From JAZRUF01 sp045636205 (GTDB taxonomy: Bacteria > Bacillota > Clostridia > Oscillospirales > JAAYXM01): a DNA stretch of 45,458 nt. Where the stretch lies: assembly GCA_045636205.1 (NCBI GenBank), contig JAZTXE010000070.1, positions 1 through 45,458 of the forward strand, in the 5' to 3' direction. Every line of letters starts with the position of its first letter. Position 1 is the stretch's first letter. The notes below the pieces were generated by a model. That model was not told the DNA's origin. It ran no database searches and was given only the letters and a program-made list of their open reading frames with translations. Positions 8,344-15,323 of this stretch are shown here, in pieces. Position numbers and translations under genes: made by a program.

Positions 8344-9060
8344 CTATTTGTTTTTGTTTTCGCGCTTTACTTTGAATATCCGCCTTGCCGCCTCCGGCTT
8401 AACGGTTTGCCTGGGTCGCGAAATTACCAGCGCACCGTCGGGTACATCCTCATGCACGGTTGTCCCCGCGGCGACCAATGTATCGCATCCGACCGTCACC
8501 GGTGCTATAAGATTCGAATTGCAGCCGACAAATGCATTATCACCGATTACGGTGCGCGATTTGTTGACACCGTCATAGTTTACGGTTATGGTTCCGCAAC
8601 CCATGTTTACATTCTCACCCATGTCGGTATCTCCGATATACGACAGGTGTGACATTTTACTCCGGTTTTTTATTTTGGAGTTTTTAAGCTCAACAAAATT
8701 TCCTATTCTGCAGCCTTCTCCGATTTCGCAGTGGTTTCTTATATGCGCAAACGGGCCTACAGTGGTCTTTGAGCCTACGCTGCTGTCGTAAATCTGCGAT
8801 GCGTTGATGCTGACCCCGTCCCCGATATTGCAGTTTTCGAGCACGGTATTCGGGCCTATGACGCAGTCTCTTCCTATGTGGACCCCTTCCATAATAACTA
8901 CTCCGGGGAGAATCCTGGTCCCCTCGCCTATAATTGCATCTGTTGATATAACCGCGCCCATATCGCAGAACACCACACCGTTTTTCATGTGCTTTTCAAT
9001 AGTTCTCAGCTGCATGTCGGAAACATCTATCAAGGCTTCCATATTGTCCATAAACTGCAT
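8344..9060 (-). CDS. glmU: Stand-alone GlmU-type glucosamine-1-phosphate N-acetyltransferase (lacks uridyltransferase domain)
   Basis: A 238-residue protein corresponding to the C-terminal left-handed beta-helix half of GlmU, which acetylates glucosamine-1-phosphate with acetyl-CoA on the way to UDP-GlcNAc. Many hexapeptide repeats (for example IGEGTRI, IGRDCV, IGPNTV) are visible. Residues matching the known active site are present: R108 (HIRN), K126 (VELKN), H138 and Y141 (SHLSYIGD), N161 (TVNYDG) and the closing ISRPRQT. Homology begins at the GlmU linker helix. The normal N-terminal pyrophosphorylase half of roughly 230 residues, with its GxG-type nucleotide loop, is absent. The start at 9060 has AGGAGGA 7 nt upstream; a further in-frame ATG at 9123 is unlikely. 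Position before pth matches gcaD(glmU)-pth order in Bacillus. Confidence 0.88.
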   Translation of the reverse strand: MQFMDNMEALIDVSDMQLRTIEKHMKNGVVFCDMGAVISTDAIIGEGTRILPGVVIMEGVHIGRDCVIGPNTVLENCNIGDGVSINASQIYDSSVGSKTTVGPFAHIRNHCEIGEGCRIGNFVELKNSKIKNRSKMSHLSYIGDTDMGENVNMGCGTITVNYDGVNKSRTVIGDNAFVGCNSNLIAPVTVGCDTLVAAGTTVHEDVPDGALVISRPRQTVKPEAARRIFKVKRENKNK

Positions 9061-9127
9061 TTTAAAATCCTCCTGATATGAAAATTCTATGTGTTGCACT
9101 TGCAGGAGCAAGCACGTCCTCAACGCG

Positions 9128-9148
9128 AAAAAACGCTCTGCGTTTTTT
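9128..9148 (-). other. Hairpin in leader of the glmU-like transcript
   Basis: A perfect 9-bp inverted repeat with a 3-nt loop (AAAAAACGC, TCT, GCGTTTTTT). It lies between the putative minus-strand -10 at 9160-9165 and the start codon at 9060, so it would be in a leader of about 90 nt. Its role, if any, is unknown. Confidence 0.4.
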
Positions 9149-9159
9149 TCTCTTAGGTT

Positions 9160-9165
9160 ATTATA
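9160..9165 (-). promoter_or_regulatory. Putative -10 element for glmU-pth-mfd operon
   Basis: A perfect TATAAT on the minus strand lies about 100 bp upstream of the glmU-like start. The matching -35 region (TGCAAA at 16 bp) is poor, so the promoter is only tentative. Confidence 0.4.
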
Positions 9166-9206
9166 GCAACTTTTTCGAAATTTTGCACGAAAAGTTTTTT
9201 TAATGG

Positions 9207-9235
9207 TTTACGAAAGACAAAAAAATCTGTATAAT
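9207..9235 (+). promoter_or_regulatory. Sigma-A type promoter of the dnaD-like operon
   Basis: TTTACG (9207-9212), a 17-bp spacer and TATAAT (9230-9235). A transcript would start near 9242, about 30 nt before the ATG at 9272, which supports that start over the upstream in-frame ATG at 9203. Confidence 0.7.
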
Positions 9236-9271
9236 AATAGTTGTGTATTTTTAATTTGTGGGGATAATTTC

Positions 9272-10225
9272 ATGGCAGTAAGAAAAATCAAGGTTTCTAA
9301 AAAACAGGATATTCTCGTGCCCGCCCGCGCAATAGACAATTTGCTGGATATTGGCGACGGTGGCGCGGCGCTTACATATTTATATATACTGTCTCACGAC
9401 GGTGAGTTTGACGACTGCGCCGCGGCTTTGAACCTTAAAATGAGTGCATCGAGGCTTTCCGAATGTCTGGACATCCTGTCAAAGAACGGACTTATCGACG
9501 CAGGTGCGCCCAAGGAAAAAATCCTTGAACGCCCGGACTGCATTCCCGAATACACATGCAGTGACGTAACTGACGCGGTAAAGAGTGACAGCTCTTTCCG
9601 TTATTTGCTTGACTTCACTCAACAGCGCTTGGGCAAAGTTCTATCCACAGTTGATACGCAAACACTTTTGGGGATTTACAGTTGGATGGGCCTTCCCGCA
9701 GATGTTATTTGCCTTCTTATAACCAGCTGTATTGACGAAACTCAAAAAAAATACGGTGCAACCCGAAAACCCACCATGCGCGCCATTGAGCAGCGTGCGC
9801 GCTTGTGGTTAAACCTCGGTATACTCACCCAAGCTCAGGCGGAGGATTACCTGAAAGAACAGGAAATGCGCGGCACACGTATGGCGCAGATTGCGCGGCT
9901 GCTGCACCTTAGCGGCAGAGCTCTTTCTGCAACAGAGTCGCGTTATCTGTCAGACTGGATAGCACTTGATATAAGTGATGATCTTATATTAAACGCATAT
10001 GACATAACCGTCGTCAAAACCGGCTCACTCAAATGGAAGTATATGGACAGTATTTTAAAGAGCTGGCATGCAAAAGGTTTTAAAACCGTGCAGGATATTG
10101 AATCCGGTGAAAGTGCGCGCGCAAATAAGCCTTGCGCAAGTACACACAAGCTCAATCAGGACGAGCTTGCATCGGTTATTGCTCTAAGAGAGATAAACAG
10201 GAGGAAACGAGGTGAAGGACAATGA
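9272..10225 (+). CDS. DnaD/DnaB-like replication initiation protein
   Basis: A 317-residue protein likely to remodel DNA at the origin and help load the replicative helicase, as DnaD and DnaB do in Bacillota. An N-terminal winged-helix-like part (about 20-95) is followed by two DnaB_2 (DDBH2) type helical segments. The second ends with the characteristic YMDSILKSWHAKG pattern. I chose the ATG at 9272 (MAVRKIKVSK) because the predicted promoter -10 at 9230-9235 excludes the earlier in-frame ATG. TGGGGATA serves as a modest ribosome-binding site. The stop codon overlaps the start of the downstream helicase loader in an ATGA arrangement, a sign of coupled translation and a shared role in replication initiation. 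Confidence 0.88.
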   Translation: MAVRKIKVSKKQDILVPARAIDNLLDIGDGGAALTYLYILSHDGEFDDCAAALNLKMSASRLSECLDILSKNGLIDAGAPKEKILERPDCIPEYTCSDVTDAVKSDSSFRYLLDFTQQRLGKVLSTVDTQTLLGIYSWMGLPADVICLLITSCIDETQKKYGATRKPTMRAIEQRARLWLNLGILTQAQAEDYLKEQEMRGTRMAQIARLLHLSGRALSATESRYLSDWIALDISDDLILNAYDITVVKTGSLKWKYMDSILKSWHAKGFKTVQDIESGESARANKPCASTHKLNQDELASVIALREINRRKRGEGQ

Positions 10226-11208
10226 CCTTTGATGGACAGATTTTAGGAAGCGTTGTGCGTGAGTTTGACGAAAAACGGCTTAAATACGAAACCGAAGCGG
10301 CTTCACGTCAAGCCGAAATATACGAAAAACTACCGCGTATCGCGGAAATAGACGGTGAGCTGCGCTCGACTATATTCAATATCATTAAATCCACCTTTTC
10401 TTCGGGCAATAATGCAGAACCCATGATACACGCGGTGCGTGACCATAATCTGAACCTGCAGCGTGAGCGCGCAGAACTTTTGGTCTCCCACGGATATTCA
10501 TATGATTATATGGACACACATTATGACTGTGCGCGTTGCTCGGACACCGGATACGTAAGCGGCTCTCCCTGCACCTGCCTTATTGACGCTTACCGCGCAG
10601 CGCAAAGTGACAGCTTACGCCAGATGTTTGCAGGTACTTTGAGTTCCTTTGACGATTTTTCACTTGATTACTATTCAAAGACCCCTATTCCCGGCGTGGG
10701 CATTTCCGCTTACGACCAGATGGAAGAGGTATATAATTTCTGCGCGGAGTACGCAAAGCACTTTGACAAAAGCTCAGAAAACCTTTTTATGTCCGGCGGA
10801 AACGGCCTGGGTAAAACCATGCTCGCCTCGGCTATCGCAGGTGAGGTCATCTCCTCAGGCGCAACGGTTGTTTATGACACGGCTTTCTCGGTCTTCTCAA
10901 AATACGAGGATGAAAAGTTCGGGCGCGACACATCCGGCATTGGCACAAAAAGCTATATTTCCTGCGACCTTTTAATCCTTGACGATTTAGGCTGTGAAAT
11001 GAACACCGCGTTTACAACATCGGTTCTCTATAACTTAATTAACACTCGCCTTTTAAGCGGCAAGAAAACCATAGTATGCTCCAACTTAAGCCTTGCCGAT
11101 ATTTTAAAACGCTACGGCGCTCAGCTCCACTCCCGCCTTTCAGGCGATTATTTGACTCTGCTCTTTTACGGCGAGGATGTGAGGAGTGCGAAGCGGCGCG
11201 GTATATGA
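10222..11208 (+). CDS. DnaI/DnaC-type AAA+ helicase loader
   Basis: An ATPase predicted to load the DnaB-type replicative helicase. Its 328 residues contain an N-terminal helical region, a zinc-binding-like cysteine cluster at about 103-120 (CARCSDTGY...SPCTC), Walker A GGNGLGKTM at about 190-199, Walker B LLILDDLG and a C-terminal arginine near HSRLSGDY. The cysteine cluster plus AAA+ layout is typical of the clostridial loaders annotated as DnaC or IstB-like ATP-binding protein. No transposase lies nearby, and the overlap with the DnaD-like gene argues for the replication role over an IstB role. Confidence 0.9.
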   Translation: MTFDGQILGSVVREFDEKRLKYETEAASRQAEIYEKLPRIAEIDGELRSTIFNIIKSTFSSGNNAEPMIHAVRDHNLNLQRERAELLVSHGYSYDYMDTHYDCARCSDTGYVSGSPCTCLIDAYRAAQSDSLRQMFAGTLSSFDDFSLDYYSKTPIPGVGISAYDQMEEVYNFCAEYAKHFDKSSENLFMSGGNGLGKTMLASAIAGEVISSGATVVYDTAFSVFSKYEDEKFGRDTSGIGTKSYISCDLLILDDLGCEMNTAFTTSVLYNLINTRLLSGKKTIVCSNLSLADILKRYGAQLHSRLSGDYLTLLFYGEDVRSAKRRGI

Positions 11209-11259
11209 CGCATACAACTTGGCGATACTTATTAATAAATAAGCGATAGGAGTTTTTAA

Positions 11260-12600
11260 ATGAACCGCAATCGGCTTTTAGCTTTAATCATAACCGTTCT
11301 GCTGTGCATATCATCTCTCCCTTCTCCCACAGCGCAGGCAACCGAGGCTCCGCCAAGCCTTGTTTCAGATTCCGCCGTGCTTTTAGATGCAGACACGGGT
11401 CAGGTCTTATATTCAAAGCAGATGGATAAAAAACAGTTTCCCGCTAGTATAACCAAAATTATAACCGTAGCGTTGGGTCTGGAAAACGCGGAGTTTTCGG
11501 ATAAACTTGTTATGTCGGAAGAAGCGGTATCCAGCGTCGGGCGTGACACTTCGCATATCGCACTTACCGGCGGTGAGGAAATAACATTCGAGCATGCGGC
11601 TTACGCGGCGATGCTGATGTCGGCAAACGATGCTTGCAACGGAATTGCCGAGCACGTGAGTGACTCAATCCCTGCATTCGCCGAGCTTATGACCAAAAAA
11701 GCCGCGGAGTGGGGCGCTAAGAATACAAACTTCAACAACGCAAACGGTCTCAAGGACGAGCTTCACTATACCACCGCGTATGACATGGCGATGATAATGC
11801 GCCACGCGCTGACGATTGATAAATTCCGCGAGATTATCGGAACCAAAACCTATGAAATGCCGCCAAACAACAAGCAAAAGGAAACGCGCTACTTTGCAAA
11901 TCAGCACAGTATGCTTATAGACCCGAAGTTCTACTACGATGGAATTATCGGCGGCAAGGCGGGCTACACTACCGTGGCTCAATACACACTTGTAACCGCC
12001 GCCGAGCGAAACGGTATAACGCTGATTGCAGTTGTCATGAAAAGCCCCAAGCTAAATGACAAATACCATGACACCAAAGCGCTTTTGGATTACGGCTTTG
12101 AAAATTTTTCAAGCTTTGAAATTTCCGCCGAGGAACTATCATCGGAAAAGACCGAAGTTACCGACAGCCGCGGAAACACCCAAACTTTCGATTTGAAGAT
12201 GGAAAACGGTGCGCGTTTTCTTCTTCACAACAGCGTGGATATATCAGATGTAAAGCGCAGCATCGTTGCGTCGGGCAATTTTAACAGGGATTTTAAAATA
12301 TCCCTTAAACTCTCACTTGACGAATCGACCACGTGTATGCACCCTGAAATCGGAAGCTTTGACTATACTTTAGCCTCTGAAGCGGCAGCTTTAAAAACCG
12401 CGGATGTGCCGTCGAGTCCCGAAAAAAAGGGCTCGGTCATCGCGCTGATTTTTAAGATTTTAGGCATTATAATTTTAGTGCCCATTGGCGGATTTATACT
12501 TCTTGTTATCGTAATTTATATCCGCAAACAAATATATTATCACAAGCGCCGCAAGCGCAGAAGAAACGAATACGAGCGAAAATACAATCGCTATAAATAA
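11260..12600 (+). CDS. D-alanyl-D-alanine carboxypeptidase (serine-type, S11 family)
   Basis: A low-molecular-mass penicillin-binding protein that trims the terminal D-Ala from peptidoglycan pentapeptides outside the membrane. It has 446 residues: a signal peptide ending near TAQA, catalytic SITK (S63/K66), SAN (S121-N123) and GGKAG in place of the usual KTG box (K233-G235). A beta-rich C-terminal domain follows, then a full hydrophobic span (about 393-422) and a very basic tail (RRKRRRNEYERKYNRYK). The membrane anchor is thus a transmembrane helix rather than the amphipathic helix of PBP5. GATAGGAG lies upstream of the ATG. The gap to the helicase loader is 51 bp, so it may share that promoter. 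A DacF/DacB-like role in vegetative or spore peptidoglycan cannot be separated here. Confidence 0.92.
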   Translation: MNRNRLLALIITVLLCISSLPSPTAQATEAPPSLVSDSAVLLDADTGQVLYSKQMDKKQFPASITKIITVALGLENAEFSDKLVMSEEAVSSVGRDTSHIALTGGEEITFEHAAYAAMLMSANDACNGIAEHVSDSIPAFAELMTKKAAEWGAKNTNFNNANGLKDELHYTTAYDMAMIMRHALTIDKFREIIGTKTYEMPPNNKQKETRYFANQHSMLIDPKFYYDGIIGGKAGYTTVAQYTLVTAAERNGITLIAVVMKSPKLNDKYHDTKALLDYGFENFSSFEISAEELSSEKTEVTDSRGNTQTFDLKMENGARFLLHNSVDISDVKRSIVASGNFNRDFKISLKLSLDESTTCMHPEIGSFDYTLASEAAALKTADVPSSPEKKGSVIALIFKILGIIILVPIGGFILLVIVIYIRKQIYYHKRRKRRRNEYERKYNRYK

Positions 12601-12628
12601 ATCTCACTTTAAAAGGAATGACACAACA

Positions 12629-13657
12629 ATGAAAAATCTTACTTTACGCAGAATTGTATCCGGAATTATGGCACTCTCCCTCCTCTTTGCCCTGGCAGGT
12701 TGTAATTATGACAAACCAATTACCACCGAAACCGAGGAATTTTATCTTACGAAAAATGACGAGATGGACGAGGCTACAAAAACTACTTTGGGCGAAATAA
12801 CCACAGCATTTGAGGAATATCTCACGAGTGCAAATCCCGAAGGTATCAAAACATATCTCGATGACGATTTTGAAACCACCAATGAACAGCTTAAACAGTT
12901 TGCAAACTCATTCGTTTCCCAAAACGCTGCTTTTACACTCTATGACAGTTACTATATCAAGGACGTAAAGCCGGACACTGTAACCAAGATGTTCAAAAAA
13001 TCCGAAACTGCAGAGGAAGGCGTTGAGCTTACCCCCGCAAGCGATGAAATGTATCTGGCTCTGTATACCACCGAAGACGGCAAGACTTCTTATGTAGACA
13101 AAGTTACACACATGGTATCCCTCCTCTGCGCGAAGGACGGCGGTAATTGGGAAATCGTGTGGGTTGACGCATCAGACGTTAAGTATAACGGCGAGGACGC
13201 ACGCGCGATACTCGAAAAAGCCGTCAAGGCAAGCGAGGACGGCAAATTCCTTTCCTCGTATATCTATTCTCTTATGCTCAATCTGACCATGCGTCCGGGA
13301 AACGCTTTGGTGTATGACAATTATATGGATATGGAGGACTTCTACTATAAAACCGCGACCGAGTTCCAGAAGCAGTATCCGCTCCCCTACGTTCCTGAGA
13401 GTCTGCCGGGCACAAAGCTCCACGCAATCGCTCTTGCAAACGAGGATTCCGGCATAATCCCGCTCATCGTAATGGAATCCCCTGTATCTCTTTCAGACGA
13501 GAGACGGCTCCGCGTACAAGCCAAAGCGGTCCTTAAAGATTTAAATCTTAAATCCCCCGGCTTTACCGAGGACTTCCCTGCAATAGCTTTCACCGCAGTA
13601 GCATCCGCAGACGCAGATGCCGAAACCGTTAACTTTATAATAACCGCTGAGGAATAA
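12629..13657 (+). CDS. Hypothetical lipoprotein
   Basis: A 342-residue predicted lipoprotein: an N-terminal basic and hydrophobic signal ends in lipobox LAGC (C25). Residues 30-190 are acidic and look like an NTF2/SnoaL- or DUF-type alpha+beta fold with an early helix (EITTAFEEYL) and later strands (MVSLL...WEIVWVD). The C-terminal third has two further strand-rich stretches. I do not recognise a family. It lies 28 bp after the carboxypeptidase gene with AAAGGAAT upstream of the ATG, so the two are almost certainly cotranscribed. A cell-envelope role follows from that pairing only. Codon use resembles its neighbours. Confidence 0.8.
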   Translation: MKNLTLRRIVSGIMALSLLFALAGCNYDKPITTETEEFYLTKNDEMDEATKTTLGEITTAFEEYLTSANPEGIKTYLDDDFETTNEQLKQFANSFVSQNAAFTLYDSYYIKDVKPDTVTKMFKKSETAEEGVELTPASDEMYLALYTTEDGKTSYVDKVTHMVSLLCAKDGGNWEIVWVDASDVKYNGEDARAILEKAVKASEDGKFLSSYIYSLMLNLTMRPGNALVYDNYMDMEDFYYKTATEFQKQYPLPYVPESLPGTKLHAIALANEDSGIIPLIVMESPVSLSDERRLRVQAKAVLKDLNLKSPGFTEDFPAIAFTAVASADADAETVNFIITAEE

Positions 13658-13920
13658 AATCTTTTAGGGGCTTCTCCTTGAGGTAGCTTTAGCGGCGGTT
13701 TTGCAATGAATGACAATCCATGACCGAGCCACAGCGAGACAACTGTCACAAAGTGACTCATGAGGTGTTGTGGGCATACGTATCCCACATCGCACAGATT
13801 TTAATTCAACTATCAGATGTAGGCATCCGCCTCTACAATTCCACCTCATCCGAGTTGCTTCGCAACCCACCTTCCCCTATAGGGGAAGGCTCTTTGTCAT
13901 CTATATATCAAAGCACCACA
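13658..13920. repeat. Non-coding mosaic of palindromes, probable degenerate dispersed repeat
   Basis: This stretch holds no credible gene but is dense in inverted repeats. There is a hairpin GTCAC-AAA-GTGAC (13745-13757), a hairpin GTTGC-TTC-GCAAC (13854-13866) and a perfect 20-bp palindrome CCTTCCCCTATAGGGGAAGG (13870-13889). Two longer imperfect arms (about 13756-13777 and 13823-13855) share ACTC, ATGAGGTG and TTGT in opposite orientation, so the middle could fold as a long stem. Its style resembles short dispersed repeats I remember from Clostridia genomes. Only one copy is in the window, so calling it a repeat family is inference. It lies between the lipoprotein stop and the terminator at 13921. 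Confidence 0.55.
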
Positions 13921-13955
13921 AAAAAGCGAGCAGTTTTTAAACTGCTCGCTTTTTA
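13921..13955. terminator. Bidirectional terminator between lipoprotein gene and eno
   Basis: Stem AGCGAGCAG (13925-13933) pairs with CTGCTCGCT (13942-13950), flanked by A and T runs on both sides. It can end the plus-strand replication/envelope transcript and the minus-strand glycolytic operon, whose eno stop is at 13971. Confidence 0.85.
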
Positions 13956-13970
13956 CTTTTAAGTTTTAAC

Positions 13971-15290
13971 TTACTTAAGGTTGAACCAAGCCTTGAGTCC
14001 CGGATATTTTGCTGCTGTGCCGAGCTCTTCCTCGATGCGGAGAAGCTGATTGTACTTAGCAACACGGTCGGTTCTGCTCGGTGCACCGGTCTTAATCTGG
14101 CCGGAGTTGGTAGCAACCGCGATATCAGCGATGGTAACGTCCTCGGTCTCACCGCTTCTGTGAGAGGTAACAGCGGTGTAACCTGCACGGTTAGCCATCT
14201 GGATAGCCTCTAAGGTCTCGGTCAGAGTACCAATCTGGTTTACCTTGATGAGGATGGAGTTAGCAACGCCCATGTCGATGCCCTTCTCAAGGCGCTCAAC
14301 GTTGGTAACAAACAGGTCGTCGCCAACCAGCTGAATCTTCTTGCCGAGCTTGTCGGTCAGAATCTTCCAGCCTTCCCAGTCTTCCTCTGCTACGCCGTCC
14401 TCGAGGGAGATGATCGGGTACTTGTTTGCAAGGTCTTCCCAATATGCAACCATCTCTTCGCGGGTCTTGAACAGGTCAGACTTCCAGAAGTAGTAGCCGT
14501 CCTTGCCAATCTTCTTAGCTTCTTCGAACATTTCGGTAGAAGCAGCGTCGATAGCGATGCGGAAATCGTCGCCCGGCTTGTAGCCTGCTTTTTCGATAGC
14601 TTCGATGATAACCTGGATAGCTTCCTCGTCGCTCTTGAGGTTGGGAGCAAAACCGCCCTCATCGCCTACAGCAGTGCTGTAGCCCTTTGCCTTGAGAACG
14701 CTCTTTAAGTTGTGGAAAACTTCAGCACACCAGCGGAGAGCTTCGGTGAAGGTCTCAGCGCCGACCGGCATGATCATGAATTCCTGAATGTTAACGCTGT
14801 TGTCAGCATGCTTGCCGCCGTTTAAGATGTTCATCATCGGAACCGGCAGAGTGTTTGCGTTGCAGCCACCGATATAGTTATATAGAGACATGTTAAGAGC
14901 CTCTGCTGCAGCCTTTGCGCAAGCCAGGGATACGCCCAAAATTGCGTTTGCGCCCAGGCGGGACTTGTTCGGGGTGCCGTCGAGGTCGATCATGATATTG
15001 TCAATCTCAACCTGGTCGAGAGCGTTGAGGCCGATAATAGCATCAGCAATCTCGGTGTTGACAGCTTCAACAGCCTTATTTACGCTCTTGCCCATGTACT
15101 GGCTCTTGTCCTCGTCGCGAAGCTCACAAGCCTCAAATGCACCTGTAGAGGCACCTGACGGAACCGCAGCGCGGCCCATGTAAGTATTGATGCCGTCGTC
15201 TACATATACCTCAACTTCTACAGTAGGATTTCCGCGGGAATCGATAACCTGACGTCCTACTACGTCAACAATTTCTGCGAACTTTTTCAT
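13971..15290 (-). CDS. eno: Enolase
   Basis: Converts 2-phosphoglycerate to phosphoenolpyruvate in glycolysis. The protein has 439 residues. Conserved elements are visible: SRGNPTVEVEV near the start, SGASTGAFEACELRD, NGGKHADNSVNIQEFM, the catalytic Glu region VGDEGGFAPNL, metal ligands in SLEDG and VGDDLFVTN, the signature LIKVNQIGTLTETL, and SHRSGETED. AAGGAGAT lies upstream of the ATG. It is the last gene of the pgk-tpiA-gpmI-eno operon, 33 bp after gpmI. Confidence 0.99.
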   Translation of the reverse strand: MKKFAEIVDVVGRQVIDSRGNPTVEVEVYVDDGINTYMGRAAVPSGASTGAFEACELRDEDKSQYMGKSVNKAVEAVNTEIADAIIGLNALDQVEIDNIMIDLDGTPNKSRLGANAILGVSLACAKAAAEALNMSLYNYIGGCNANTLPVPMMNILNGGKHADNSVNIQEFMIMPVGAETFTEALRWCAEVFHNLKSVLKAKGYSTAVGDEGGFAPNLKSDEEAIQVIIEAIEKAGYKPGDDFRIAIDAASTEMFEEAKKIGKDGYYFWKSDLFKTREEMVAYWEDLANKYPIISLEDGVAEEDWEGWKILTDKLGKKIQLVGDDLFVTNVERLEKGIDMGVANSILIKVNQIGTLTETLEAIQMANRAGYTAVTSHRSGETEDVTIADIAVATNSGQIKTGAPSRTDRVAKYNQLLRIEEELGTAAKYPGLKAWFNLK

Positions 15291-15323
15291 GTTTATATCT
15301 CCTTTTCTTTTTATTTTTTGATA

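Noticed and set aside
9203..9271. Upstream in-frame ATG for the DnaD-like gene
   Set aside because: The ATG lies upstream of the promoter -10 at 9230-9235 and the added residues (for example NNSCVFLICGDNF) do not fit the family.
10222..11208. IstB-type transposition helper instead of helicase loader
   Set aside because: There is no IstA-type transposase and the gene overlaps a DnaD-like gene, which favours the replication role.
13720..13962. 80-codon plus-strand open frame inside the palindrome-rich insert
   Set aside because: The predicted peptide follows the repeat structure (with a PPSPIGEG-like stretch often produced by such repeats) and runs into the terminator hairpin; no ribosome-binding site.
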